DNA from: Trileptium ribeirensis
Taxonomy: Eukaryota; Nematoda; Enoplea; Enoplida; Thoracostomopsidae
Reading direction: 5' to 3'
Length of the DNA: 64,000 bases
Assembly (NCBI GenBank): GCA_030248225.1
Contig: JASANE010000493.1
Coordinates: 62,001-126,000 of the forward strand
Below, in pieces: positions 23,201 to 31,969 of the stretch. The notes beneath the pieces were generated by a model, which worked only from the letters and a program-made list of their open reading frames with translations, did not search any database and was not told the DNA's origin. How positions within the stretch are numbered: the stretch's first letter is position 1; each line of letters starts with the position of its first letter. A program made the position numbers and the translations under genes.

Positions 23201-23803
23201 TTAAACTACATTTAAGCAGAAAAAATACAAATCTTTTAATTATTTAAGATGAAGTGAACCTTACCGTTCATCGTAGGCTGTACCTAAGATGCGGCGAAGT
23301 TGTGCAACAGGTTTAGGCCCATTTCCGCAATACCGACGACGTCTACTGTCCGCTCCAAAAGAACTCACTACTGGAGCAGATGTATTATCAGTCGACTGAG
23401 TCCGGTCATTAACAAAGAGATCACGTTCCGTCACAGAACGTTTTGAAGTGCTTAGCAGAGCCATAGTTGTTGGCCGCGGCAAGCTGTCGTTGTCCAACCT
23501 ACTAACGCGTTCCTCCCGCGTGTCCGTGCCACCACTACTTCGACCGTCAGATTCGTCAGCAAATGACGAGTTCGAAGTACTTGTTGTCGTAGTTGCTATC
23601 ACCAGAGACGAACACATTTGAAAGTGATAAATTAAGGAAACCACAATTGGTGCAAACAACAAGTAGGTCAATCCGATAACAGTTGACACAACACATAATA
23701 TAATCATTACGATGTAGACAAGTTCGAAACATAATAGAGTATTTGTCGACAAGACGGGTTCACCTGTTGTTGTTGTAATCAGTAGTTCAAAAAATAATGC
23801 CAT
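8054..23803 (-). CDS. Trunk/PTTH/noggin-like cystine-knot secreted ligand (whole gene, four coding exons)
   Basis: Joining minus-strand exons A (23803-23265), B (16372-16257), C (10697-9562) and D (8260-8054) gives 1,998 nt, exactly 666 codons with the stop. Every junction is GT-AG with matching phase. The 665-residue product has a hydrophobic N-terminal segment (about residues 24-58), an RRRR basic site at 154-157, Cys159, and ILGTAYDERYQSIHKP across the A/B junction, which resembles the LGxAxxxRYMS block I recall in Trunk/PTTH proteins. A long Ser/Asn-rich, low-complexity linker follows, then a C-terminal knot with Cys554, 577, 582, 589, 607, 650, 651 and 653. WVDLGSNYFPRYVRNATC and EEISINVCCEC are the diagnostic knot blocks. 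Trunk and PTTH activate the Torso receptor kinase in insects; noggin binds BMPs. Which role applies here is not decidable from sequence. The protein is long for the family because of the linker. Start choice (23803 or the next ATG at 23710) is uncertain, and an upstream exon may exist. Confidence 0.8.
8453..8710. repeat. Three-copy 86-bp tandem repeat in the last intron
   Basis: Copies start at 8453, 8539 and 8625, each opening with TACGC(A/T)GC and containing GGATTGCCGAAA and TATTCGCGCTATTAC. The period is exactly 86 bp in both intervals, with point differences only, so the array is fairly young. It lies in the 1,301-bp intron between exons C and D. Confidence 0.9.
8711..9561. other. Remainder of intron C/D, nothing recognised
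   Basis: Intron sequence without a TE protein or boundary. The 5' splice donor of the intron (GTAAAT on the minus strand) is at 9561-9556. Confidence 0.6.
9562..10697 (-). CDS. Exon C: long disordered linker plus start of the cystine knot
   Basis: This is a 1,136-bp exon. The acceptor on the minus strand is CTTTTTTCCACAG ending at 10698, and the donor is ATGAAG|GTAAAT at 9561. The first two bases complete a Gly codon with one base from exon B. Residues 219 to about 545 are hydrophilic and rich in Ser, Asn, Arg and His, with basic clusters (EKRKSKE, FLKRRRH, GKRRSS) that could be convertase sites. Residues 551-597 are the first part of the knot (LWHC to FYMK). The minus-strand frame is open beyond both splice sites, so splice choice rests on the consensus sites and phase match. 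Confidence 0.8.
10699..11980. other. Intron B/C, no feature seen
   Basis: AT-rich intron DNA with stops in all frames and no repeat recognised elsewhere in the window. Confidence 0.5.
12081..12965 (+). pseudogene. hAT-superfamily transposase remnant (ZMYM1-like)
   Basis: The frame reads RYMSHHIINELL, AGIYAVLIDATRHVFGQEQL, then DDFIGF, INDVIKVILLRCDLAIDGL and SLCLTRWTARNKKL. These blocks match the DUF4371/hAT-like transposase domain of ZMYM1/TTF-type proteins (usual forms IDETTD, SxEQL, LRCNLxIDGLRGQxYDGA, LCxTRWT). Near 12760 the frame shifts: the homology continues as ETFDSLIAEGRTTEV in another frame, then stops, and resumes from 12882 as TEQLQAKHMTVEQA. The N-terminal zinc finger and the C-terminal dimerisation domain are absent. 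It is a dead, truncated copy in the B/C intron, opposite in orientation to the host gene. Confidence 0.85.
12975..13880 (+). pseudogene. RTE-like non-LTR retrotransposon 3' remnant
   Basis: Broken frames give VEHVEQFCYLGGTFTGSG, then LPTNVRIYNAAIRSILFY, then CQRWILGVTKFGHIRNEDLR and RLRLVGHVLRMPDNR. These are the thumb and C-terminal blocks of RTE-clade reverse transcriptases (usual forms FxYLGS, VYxAxVxSxLLYG, RxLRxIxxIxxxDxIxNxxLR, RRLRWLGHVLRMP). Stops and frameshifts separate them. The first block shares an uninterrupted frame with the end of the hAT remnant, so the two elements are now joined. The 3' limit is uncertain. Confidence 0.8.
14370..14560. repeat. Single arm of the foldback/palindrome module
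   Basis: Contains GAATCGAGCTGAATCGATTG, ACCAAAATCAGCTCTGTATC and TTGACCAGATTCGGGCTGGGG, matching the right arm of the 6.9-7.7 kb foldback and, more loosely, the right arm of the 48.8-49.4 kb palindrome. Only one arm is present here. Confidence 0.65.
14565..16250. other. Intron B/C, no feature seen
   Basis: No exon, TE protein or repeat edge recognised. Confidence 0.45.
16257..16372 (-). CDS. Exon B: short exon after the LGTAYDER block
   Basis: This is a 116-bp exon found by splice phase. The minus-strand acceptor is ATATTCAG (ending 16373) and the donor is GTGCCTG|GTATGA (GT at 16256-16255). It encodes Y181 to P218, starting YQSIHKPSKQNIGVNAVDDY and ending EDPGIEDVP. The first base completes the Arg codon begun in exon A and the last base starts the Gly codon finished in exon C, so the reading frame is continuous. 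RYQSIHKP matches the RYMSI-x-x-P tail expected after the LGxAxxxR block in Trunk/PTTH relatives, which supports the exon independently of phase. Confidence 0.75.
16486..17194. mobile_element. Rearranged CCGGAA-type hAT element copy
   Basis: It begins with CAGGGGGAAACCGGAATTCC and ends with CCGGTTATTCCCTG, inverted ends like those of the intact copies at 18974 and 21815. Inside, 3'-end sequence occurs in both orientations: a forward piece at about 16615-16720 (GAAGCAAAAATGTGGAAATTTT...) and its mirror at about 16720-16775. The copy has therefore folded or recombined on itself. No convincing 8-bp target duplication flanks it. It starts 114 bp from exon B of the cystine-knot gene. Confidence 0.65.
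17430..17840. repeat. GGGTC/GACCC-rich repeat patch
   Basis: The stretch 17448-17535 alternates GTCGGGTCGACACGGGTTGGG with AGACCCGACTCGGGT, and GGTCGGGTCGGAG recurs at 17764. This resembles the subterminal short-word arrays of the other elements in the window, but ends and target duplication were not identified. Confidence 0.35.
17845..18425. other. Intron A/B, no feature seen
   Basis: AT-rich intron sequence without recognised elements. Confidence 0.45.
18433..18820. mobile_element. ~390-bp MITE with GGYAGAGTT ends
   Basis: The left end GGCAGAGTTGGAAGCGGTGC and the right end, reversed, GGTAGAGTTATAAGCGGGGC form imperfect inverted termini, each followed by CGGG/GGCAGG-type words. The interior is AT-rich and non-coding. 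Flanks share ATATCGGTAT (18421-18430) and ATATCGTTAT (18821-18830), but the spacing does not give a clean duplication, so the exact boundaries are open. Confidence 0.55.
18974..20124 (+). mobile_element. Non-autonomous hAT element, CCGGAA family, copy 1 (1,151 bp)
   Basis: The terminal inverted repeats are CAGGGAATAACCGGAA and, reversed from the right end, CAGGGAGTTAACCGGAA. The element is flanked on both sides by the perfect 8-bp direct repeat AATGAAAG (18966-18973 and 20125-20132). CAGGG ends with an 8-bp duplication are diagnostic of the hAT superfamily. Subterminal arrays of CCGGAA/TTCCGG words fill the first and last ~110 bp. The interior has no transposase frame. It lies in the A/B intron of the cystine-knot gene. 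Confidence 0.92.
20135..20760. other. Intron A/B, no feature seen
   Basis: Sequence between the hAT copy and the satellite element, with nothing recognised. Confidence 0.45.
20765..21690 (+). repeat. ~360-bp tandem satellite element, locus 1 (about 2 units)
   Basis: The anchor GAAAGTTAAGATAAAAATAA occurs at 21052 and 21417 (period 365 bp). Each unit carries ATGCCCGAAAACC-like, GACGT(C/T)AGAA, TTTTGGGTCGAGGAA and GGAGCCTTAATCGA motifs. The right boundary block (TGACC...GGAA, 'aagaaacgctcgg', 'gccgatcacaaacacatag', 'gcaacacacaatct') is shared with the end of the 47-49.7 kb locus, so the array sits in a defined dispersed element. There is no long reading frame. Confidence 0.85.
21815..22984 (+). 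mobile_element. Non-autonomous hAT element, CCGGAA family, copy 2 (1,170 bp)
   Basis: It has the same architecture and orientation as copy 1. The ends are CAGGGAATAACCGGAA and, reversed, CAGGGAGTAACCGGAATTCC. It is flanked by the perfect 8-bp duplication GTATCCAT (21807-21814 and 22985-22992). The interior aligns with copy 1 along its length (for example AGTAAAACAGATGA near 21926, TCTTCCACTATACACC near 22110, AGCTGCTACAAGCATCGACC near 22662) with scattered substitutions. It has no coding capacity. Confidence 0.92.
23265..23803 (-). CDS. Exon A: N-terminus of the cystine-knot ligand
   Basis: Open minus-strand frame from ATG 23803 (MALFFELLITTTTGEP) to the donor GAACG|GTAAGG (GT at 23264-23263). 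A hydrophobic run from about residue 24 to 58 (LCFELVYIVMIILCVVSTVI and on) can act as signal peptide or signal anchor. The second ATG at 23710 would put the hydrophobic core directly at the N-terminus. Residues 63-150 are Thr/Ser-rich and hydrophilic. The exon ends SRRRRYCGNGPKPVAQLRRI then LGTAYDER, with two bases left over, matching the first base of exon B. The frame is also open upstream of the ATG, so an earlier start or acceptor is possible. Confidence 0.7.
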
Positions 23804-23925
23804 TGGACGGCATTTAGTTTGCCGCGTATTCGCGCCAGGGGTTACGATAATGTAACTTAGGCGTCGTCGACTGGATGCCAATAATAATCCAATTTGGCAT
23901 TGAAGCAGAGTATTGGATCAATGCT

Positions 23926-23973
23926 TCATTGGCGGAACCTTGACTGACGCAGGTCTTCATACGCATCCTTCAT
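23926..23973 (-). promoter_or_regulatory. Possible upstream ORF (15 codons) before exon A
   Basis: A minus-strand ATG at 23973 opens MKDAYEDLRQSRFRQ and ends at TGA 23928-23926, about 120 bp before the ATG at 23803. If this is 5' leader it is an upstream ORF that would lower initiation at the main start. Alternatively it is part of an unrecognised upstream coding exon. No TATA box or initiator was assigned. Confidence 0.25.
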
Positions 23974-23979
23974 TGTGCG

Positions 23980-25165
23980 CGATTGTCCATAAACAGATGG
24001 AATAGTCAAATAGTATCCAATATTCAGTGTTTAGTTTATCTGCTTACCATATGCTGAAACAAATGGTATTGACAGTAAAACGAGAAACTGGTGAAAACCA
24101 TGGAACTCAATCTATAACCATTCATATACTGAATTACCGTAACAGGGAACCAACAAATTCTCACACTTGCTGTGTGCTAAAGATAAACAGTCCCGACATA
24201 GAGTATCATCTCACACAAATGGTCACTGGGGCTCAAAGCAGTTAGCTATCAGTGCCGTGATAGCTTAATGATTTCAGTAAACATCTATGATAAAAACCTA
24301 GCATGAAAATAATGTTTCTGCGATGTTGCGAAACTGCCGTCGAAAAAACGATAGACAAAGCAATTCATAATTTTCCAGCGGACTTTCTAACTAAATTTCA
24401 GTGCAGGATATAACATAGCGGAAAGGGGCGTACCACCAGCCGTTCCATTTGAGACCCGGAGGGCAAAATTTTGGCGTCTGTCCTAACAATCAATCACTAT
24501 GCTTATTCGGAGTACGCCAAAAATCGAAAATAGAATTTTACCCTTCACACCTGTTAAGTATGAACTCTGACTTCGTATGCATACGCCCAAAAATCAAGAC
24601 TTAGCCAAAAAGGGACGGACACAATTTGAATTGTGACAAATTGAAGCAATGCAAATGATGTCCAAATTCTTACTGCTGTTCTAGTAACAATGTCAACATT
24701 GGTATAAGTGGGTAAAGATGGTTTTATGTTATTATCCGCAAACACGTTGTCTGCAAAAATCACAACAGGCTACCCAAACCTACTAAAGAGATTACATAAG
24801 ATACACATAAATTTATCCCTCAATATATGCGAACCGCCCATGCATTAATTTTACACAATCAAAACAAATTAACGTTTTATGGACTATATACATGTTTTCT
24901 GCAAGTATACTAACACACATTAACAATTAGTAAACGTTCGCACTCTTGATGCTGATGTTTCTGTCTTTACTAATATGTCGAATCGCGTCAAATCATTACT
25001 TTTAAATTTACATAACAGTTTTCGTTAAGTTAGCTATGTTTTTACACTGAATACATGGCATAATGGTGTTGTCAATTATACATGCAACAACGTGGTAACG
25101 TTTGAGGCATCGAAGAAGCGCACCAATATGGCACCATAATAGCTATGTTATCTGATCAGTATGTG
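23980..25165. other. Upstream region of the cystine-knot gene, no feature seen
   Basis: No promoter element or exon could be assigned with confidence. Stops interrupt all frames. Confidence 0.4.
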
Positions 25166-25170
25166 CTCGC

Positions 25171-25830
25171 CAGATAATAACCGGAACCAGTAACTGGAAG
25201 TGTTAATTTAAAACGGGATCAAACCTCATAAATGTATACACTAAAATACATGAAGAAAAACACAATATATGGCTTTGAAATAGCGGTGAAAATGACTGTC
25301 ACGTTGCCTATAGTATACTGCTGTGACATTATTGTCTTTCTGGGAGTTTCAGCGGCTCAGGAAGCCAAAATTTTCCATGCTTGACTTGGTAAGCCACAGA
25401 CATGACGTGTCTCTGGCTGCCACTGGTAGCGAACACAAAAATGCCGCTCATTACGCATCCTAGAGCACGTTTGCGTCACGCTGAATACATATGTTGTAAA
25501 TTGAGCGTAGAGTACGCAATATCGCTCCGTTTCCTTTGGCCCCGGAGTTACTAGATGTAATTTTGTTATGTTATTCTGTAATGATGCTAGACATACTGCA
25601 TCTTCCAGCTCCGAAAGAAAATCACTGAAACGCTCGAGCTTATGCACAGATCTGCCAAGACAAACGATGATAATACTAAACATATTCAACAGTGGAAACA
25701 AGTTCTTGACTGTGTTGAATAATGGTATATACTTATGTTGAGTACATATATATGTATACTGATATACAGAAATTACAAACGCGCTGGTGGGTTTTAATAT
25801 GTCTTGCACAAATTTGCAGCAATGAAATAT
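25171..25830 (+). mobile_element. Diverged, truncated CCGGAA-family hAT copy
   Basis: It starts CAGATAATAACCGGAACCAG, a degenerate version of the family left end, then follows the internal order of the intact copies (TACACTAAAATACATGAAG; 'gacattattgtctttctggg'; 'gagcgtagagtacgcaatatc'; 'aacgcgctggtgggt') with many changes. The right terminus is missing. It is older than the two intact copies. Confidence 0.65.
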
Positions 25831-25919
25831 ACACTCAGAATTGCTTATGGTATTGTGCTATGTTCAAGTCCGGAAGTGCTAACTTTGTGCTCCCAAGCAA
25901 ACCATACCATGCTATGCGT

Positions 25920-26020
25920 TAGAGGTCAGAAAGGGCCTATGGAGAATGTAGCCGACGCCAGCCCAGCAGGGCCCGAATGAAAACCTAGCATGCCCGACCA
26001 AGCCCGAAAATCCCGAAATA
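25920..26020. mobile_element. CCCGA-repeat element end
   Basis: Begins TAGAGGTCAGAAAGGGCC and contains AGGGCCCGAATGAAAACC, TGCCCGACCAAGCCCGAAAA and more. It matches the array at 6225-6330 in end sequence and word content. Confidence 0.45.
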
Positions 26021-26029
26021 GTAGGCATA

Positions 26030-27080
26030 CTAATATCTAAAAATATTTTCTTACTGAATTTTAAATAACTGCTATTGCCTATTAAGTTTACATTTCAAAT
26101 TTAAACAAGCAAATTCAAAAGATGTATGCTAGACAGACTGTAATTCAATCTCCGCCACGCGAAGAGTAACACCTGATTAAAGCATACAATTTAAGCAATG
26201 ATAACACTCGATCCTTGCTCTTCAAACACGAAAATCTCGAATCACACTAAAATATTTCTTATCCGCAAATCATAAAACACTGAATTTTAAAAACTACTAG
26301 CACAGCCCTACCAATCTTTACATCGAATAAAATATAGCTATTCATCATTCAAGTCTGTAATCACCAAACAGCATAGTGTAACAAAAATTATAAAACTGAA
26401 ACCCTCACATGGAACATTTCATATGGATCTCTTAATATACTTTCGCTAAAAAGTAGTATATATGCTTGGCTAAACATCTTCAATACATATGGTATTGCAG
26501 CGTAAAAATTTTGGCATAGCAATTACATATTAAAAAGTCTTGGTAAAAATTGTGGATCAAATATTATGCAAGTTATGTTATAGTCAAATATTTTTAAAAA
26601 TACTATTCCACTTTAAGAAATTAATGTCATTTATCGTAAAGTGACTGGGAGAACTTATGCGACAATTTGTACATTGTTTAATCGTTTAAAAATCATAGAT
26701 CAGCATACAGCTACATAGGAACATTAAAATTTAAAAATAAAACTAAACTAGATGCTCCGCTGAGACCGTTGAATTCACGAAAATCGCTTTAACAGCGGCG
26801 TAGTTTAAACCATAAACAGTATTCGTTTCAAATTCAGTGATTGTCCAATAGATCTTTTGTATATATATGTTACTTTAAACTGGGTGAGTTAATTATTGAG
26901 AAGAGACAACGATAAATATGAGCATTTTGAATTTGGTGATTTGGACAAAGCACAGTTTTCAAATTTTGATGATTATAGCTAACTGTGAACACATAAACCA
27001 CAAGCAATACCATTAATTACAAAGTCCTAAAAATAATAATTAAATTTACAACAATTTCAGAGCAAAGTAGGTGTTTTAGA
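26030..27080. other. AT-rich DNA, no feature seen
   Basis: No exon, TE or repeat edge recognised. Confidence 0.45.
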
Positions 27081-27124
27081 CCCGGTTAGTTTAAAAAGTG
27101 GTAGGGTAATAAATATATATTTCT

Positions 27125-27350
27125 TGCTATAGGTAACATAAAGTCAGATAAATTTGAAGTTACTTCTGGTGTACGGTAGGGTAGCTCTGGTTCGAAATTA
27201 TTCTTAACTTACATTAATGCCTTAAACTAACTATCAAGATTTTCAGTCATGTAATTTGCAAACGACGAGAAACTTCTGCGTTGGAGACGCGATCTTACAC
27301 TAAGCGCGATATGATCTGTATAAACTTGCAGAATGGACTACTTGTATTAA
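27125..27350 (+). pseudogene. CR1/jockey-like reverse-transcriptase fragment
   Basis: Broken plus-strand frames give FEVTSGVR(stop)GS, then SKLFLTYINALN, then FANDEKLLRWRRDLTL. These match the consecutive RT blocks VxSGVPQGSVLGPLLF, xIYINDLP and FADDxKLxR of CR1/jockey-type non-LTR retrotransposons. The catalytic pair of the FADD box reads FAND. Stops at several points show it is dead. Neither 5' nor 3' end was found. Confidence 0.7.
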
Positions 27351-27631
27351 AAATTAAGTTAATTTATGACTAACATAAAGTTATGAATTTGAAACGTATA
27401 ATATTGCTCATAATTATTGGCTATATAATTCATCAATAGAGAAAGTTTTGGCTTTTTCGGATTGTGGTATGCATATTCTGAACGATAAGCGAGAAACAAT
27501 GTAACTTTTTATTAAGATTGCATGAACTTAGCATGTGTATTTTAAAACGTTAATCTTATTTATGTACAATTTCAAACAAGAGACATCAATTTTTAATTAC
27601 ACCCTTAGAAGTGCTTGTTAAACTCAAATCA

Positions 27632-27886
27632 ATGTATGCTAGTATATATAGTTTTGTTTTTCTATTTACTCTGTGTTATTTAGTGTTGGCTCAGCGATTC
27701 GCGCCGCAGATCCGTTACCTTAGGGGCAATAATTCCCTACCCCCGATGAGCGTGGATGATATCGGTGCTATATTTATGCAGCCACCAAGTTTATGCGTTA
27801 TAGGAATTTTATTCCAGTACCACCAAACATTCAAGAACTGCAGGGGTAGCAGCAACAGTCACGACGCATTGTTACAAAATTCTTAG
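27632..27886 (+). CDS. Possible small secreted protein (84 aa) or first exon of one
   Basis: Starting at ATG 27632, the product opens MYASIYSFVFLFTLCYLVLA, a textbook signal-peptide profile with a plausible cleavage before QRF. The mature part reads RFAPQIRYLRGNNSLPPMSV, then DDIGAIFMQPP, and continues to a stop at 27886. There is no family match that I recognise. Two Cys residues remain after cleavage. A donor-like CAGG|GTAGC near 27840 could splice it onward. Isolated short frames with a hydrophobic start can arise by chance in AT-rich DNA. Confidence 0.35.
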   Translation: MYASIYSFVFLFTLCYLVLAQRFAPQIRYLRGNNSLPPMSVDDIGAIFMQPPSLCVIGILFQYHQTFKNCRGSSNSHDALLQNS

Positions 27887-28595
27887 TTTTTGGCCAGTTA
27901 TTATCTAGTCAATGTGGTTACTATTGTGATGTTGTGCCTGAAGGCGATTCAATGCATCAAGCTAAGGAAAGTTCAATTTTGAACCATATATTCTGTCATA
28001 TTATCATGTCGTGACGTGAACGATAACAACAAAATTGGTACTAATTGTAGCATAAACACGGGCATTATTTAAACGGAGCGAGTAAAGTGACCGCATATTT
28101 CTCTGAGGATGCTTGCAGGAACAGTCGTAATTTTTTGTATGCGCTGTAACATATAACTCATGTTCAGATAAATTAATTTTTCAATTTTTTTGTTCTAAAG
28201 GATAAAATTATCAATACGTGCTTTTAATGTGTTAGCCCTTATATGGATTAGGGCATAGTGGGGCGAGATAAGTTTAGTTTAAAAGATGAACTAACATTGA
28301 TTAACCTTTCATATGCACAGAATTGTGCGCCTTGTATAACGTTGATGGTAACTTTTTGCGCCAACCTTAAATCGAACTGAGATAGCTTGGTTCGACCTCG
28401 ATTTACTGGCCGGAGACCACTAAGGAGCTGTTACAAGCATGATAAAAATATTCGCAGCAAACGCTAAATGAAGAGTCATTCAGTACTCGCAATGTGAGTT
28501 AACTTGACCATTTGAGTGCAGTACACAAATTTACTTACGCGTGCCATATATATACATACATCTTTGTTAGTATTGAAGTTATCTTTCCTTATATC

Positions 28596-28740
28596 ATTTC
28601 AAACGTATCGGGCCAGGCTCCCGGCTTTATCAAAAATCGACGGTCCGGACCGAACCAAAATTTTCACCCCGTGCCCGAAGCCCGGCCCGAACGAAAATGA
28701 GACATGCTCCCCCGGCACTGCCGTTTCTGGCCCTTAACTG
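28596..28740. mobile_element. CCCGA/GGCCC-repeat patch
   Basis: Contains GGTCCGGACCG, GTGCCCGAAGCCCGGCCCGA and CTCCCCCGGC words, the same short-word vocabulary as 6225-6330 and 25920-26020. Ends were not identified. Confidence 0.4.
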
Positions 28741-28745
28741 CTTAC

Positions 28746-28817
28746 CTCAAGGATGTATATCAATTTCAGCATGTTTAAATTGAACAGATACCGTAACGCT
28801 CTGAGTGGGTCGAGCAG
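28746..28817 (-). CDS. Weak candidate 72-bp exon
   Basis: On the minus strand, TTCTTATTGCAG (acceptor ending 28818) and CTTGAG|GTAAGC (donor at 28745-28744) bound exactly 24 open codons in phase 0/0 (LLDPLRALRYLFNLNMLKLI then YILE). Both splice sites are good, but there is no homology I recognise and no linked exon. Treat as a hypothesis. Confidence 0.2.
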
Positions 28818-29019
28818 CTGCAATAAGAAGCCATTTTATTTTGCCTAGCTTTGTTAACATAAGGCTAAGAAGTATAAAGGGCTAAGATGAAAAATTCTAC
28901 TGTATATATTTATGCTATTCAGATGCTAGGTTGTGAAAACAAATAAATCACTTTAGAAATATAAGTTTGAATCGACCAAAAACTGGAACAAAAAGTAAAA
29001 AAAAATTAAACTAGTATAT

Positions 29020-29985
29020 ATCTCTATCGAGATTGCAGAACGTAGTGAAGCATAGGTACACCTACGCCTTCTGCACAGCCAATCAGCTCTCGAATAGCAT
29101 ACGTCGATATGCTATATGTGGATATCACATAATACCGCATAAGTTAGAACATTAACACCGGCAATACCTTTCGCCCGAAAACCCCCGAGCGCAAGCTATC
29201 AGCCTCCCAGGAAATTAAAATCACAATAGAATTGGGAATTTTGGATCGATGAACCGTAGGGGCGCCATACTCCCGTACCCATGGAACCATGGGTCGCAGT
29301 GTAAAATCAACTCATGCAATGAGTTTTCCATGCCCGAAAACCCCAAGTAAAACTTCGCGGCCGCCCAGGACGTCAGAACAAATTTTGGAATTTTGGTTTG
29401 ACGAAAAACGGAGGTGCCATACTTCAAACCCCATGAACCGGAGCCTCAATCGAAAAACAAAAAAGAGGCATCGGCATTTATCATTTTACTATAAAATAAA
29501 ACCAACAAGAGCAAAAATTCGAAAGTTAATATAAAAATAACCGTGCTCCAGTGAAGGGTACTAAAATGGGATAAAAACCCTCATAATGACCTCTGACCCC
29601 GAACCATGGGACTCCATACCCCCGTACCTATGGAACCATCCGTCACAGAGTAAAACCAACACAGGTAATGAGTTTCCAATGCCCGAGTACACCTGAGTAA
29701 AACTTTCCAACGGCCCAGTATGTCAGAACAAATGTTTTAATTTTGGGCCGAGGAACTACGAGGATACCATATCTCAAACCTCATAACTACAGAACCGGAG
29801 CCTTAATCGAAAAACAAAAAAGATCCATCGGGATTTATCATTTTGCTATGAAATAACACCAACCACAGGAAAAAAATCGAAAGTTAAGATAAAAATAACC
29901 ATGCTTCCGTGAAGAGTACTAAAATGGGGTAAAAACCCTCATTTTGACCTCTGACCTCGCCATACCATCGGGGGTCGCCATACCA
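29020..29985 (+). repeat. ~360-bp tandem satellite element, locus 2 (about 2 units)
   Basis: Anchors at 29520 and 29879 give a 359-bp period. The left boundary block (CGAGATTGCAGAACG, 'cagccaatcagctctcga', 'gatatgctatatgtggatat') is shared with the left end of the 47.2 kb locus, defining a common 5' edge for the mobile unit. Unit motifs are ATGCCCGAAAACCCC, ATTTTGG, GGAGCCTCAATCGAAAAAC and GTTAATATAAAAATAACC. Confidence 0.85.
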
Positions 29986-29989
29986 TATT

Positions 29990-31960
29990 TATTTATATTT
30001 ATTTTAAGTATTTTATTTCCGTGAAATAAAAAAAATTGTGCGCAATGGCGAAAATCCGCTTTGCATGCGCAACGAACAAACACAACACTTATGAGATAAA
30101 ATTTTGCACATGTTTCAAGACTAAAAGACTGTATTGTCTTGAAACTACAAACAAATTTGCTCTCGTTACATTGTCTGAGGTAGGAATCAGGGCTCATTTA
30201 AAATCGAAGGTCGAGTAAGAATCTAAATGCATCAGCAAACTTGGTTTGGTATATCATGGATAATTCTATAACATAAAAGGGTTGTAAAAACAGAAACATA
30301 TAAAAAAGAAAGCAAGGATTCTACGCTCACTACAAATACAACCTTTTCTGAAAACTTATTAAACAATAATATTCACGGTGTAGAAAAATCTTATCTGCAA
30401 TAATTTGCGCACACAATTTGATAAACAATGATATACAGACAAATAAATCTACAAAACAGACTGATGGCACAAACCCAAAATACCAGTCTATTTTAAGACA
30501 GAAACAGACTCAATGAGCCGATAGTGACAACAAACACGCTATTTTTGTAACAGCTGATCATTTACATTGCCATAGCTCTAAGAACATAAATTTTGTACAA
30601 AATACTAAAAAAATTTAAAGGTCAAAAAGGATTACTTCGCCAACTGTATATATTCGTATAAGAAGATAAAAACAGAGTAAATGATACACAGGCAAGGAAA
30701 AAGAACGTTTCTAAAGCAAAATGTACCGTGGCAAATAAATTTGCAAGAATATATATGAACAACTGGTTGTAGTCAACAAATAAAAGCCTCTTGCTGTAGT
30801 CACTAAAATAAAAGCCTGTATATATCTGTTCCTTCGTTCAAGTATAAAATTCTTACAATTACCTCAGTTTGCGGTAATAAAAAAACGCCACACTAATATG
30901 TTGCGATTTAACATTAAAATTATACCACTAAGATTACTATAGTTAAGATTATCACTCAGTGTAACTTTGACAACCGTTATAACTTATCAAATCTAACTTC
31001 GTGCTAAGATTCATTAAGAAACAAAGATCTTGGCGTGCCGAGTGGGTCCGCGTTGATACAGAAATGAAAGAACGGTTTGAAAATGTATCAGGTACGACAT
31101 GAAATAAAATCAAAAAATTTTTACGGTTCTTCGACACTTTTGCCACCTTTACACAGTGACCTGCAACGTCAGAAAAATTAAAAAGGTATTATGTTTATTA
31201 TTATTACGCATAATTACACTCCAATTTTGAAATGTAATAAAAACAATAACTGAGACCCAGACTGTCATTCCATCAGCGTAAAAAAATTACAAAGAGCGAC
31301 AGCGAAGCGAAAACAGAGCAATGTTAACGACCACCACTGACACGACCACCAATAAGCCGAATCAACTCCTAGAATTGTCGGGCCACAAGCAAGCAAACAA
31401 AAATTGATGAAAAATTGCTGTCTGTGACAAAAACGATAAAACCGCCATTACCATATATATATGATTTTACAAGACCAATAATGCACATAGCAACACGTCG
31501 TTAACGACACTCTGACAATTCCTACAGGAATACAATGAATTGGTGTCTGGTATTCATATTATGTATGTAATACGTGATTACACCAGACGGAAACTATAAT
31601 ATTTCGGTGATAGCAGGGCTGACGCAAGCTTAGGGATTAAAAATGGTGGTATCGGGTATGCTTATTCGGAAGCTAGACACTAAAACCATCAAAGAACTAG
31701 CTCATCGTAAACCGTTTTTAACTAGGCAATGAAAACTATAACTTTATAAACATCGTCAATTAAAACATCAGTAAACTTCAATTTTTCGACACTAGAGTAG
31801 ATGATTCGCTGGAAAGGTTAGTCTTCAATCTTATTCAAGTTTAACTGAAAATCGCGACATGAATTATGATATGCAGTTGTATCCGTAAGAACCTAAGTCA
31901 TGTTAACGTTAAATCACTGTTCGTATGTTTGTACTAATATGCAAATCTGTGTATACTCTA
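29990..31960. other. Non-coding DNA, no feature seen
   Basis: AT-rich, with stops throughout and no repeat shared with other parts of the window. Confidence 0.4.
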
Positions 31961-31969
31961 CGGAGACTT

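Noticed and set aside
28746..28817. Alternative reading frame of the candidate exon (ARPTQSVTVSVQFKHAEIDI...)
   Set aside because: It resembles a receptor beta-strand segment but has an in-frame TGA just before the donor, so it cannot be used.
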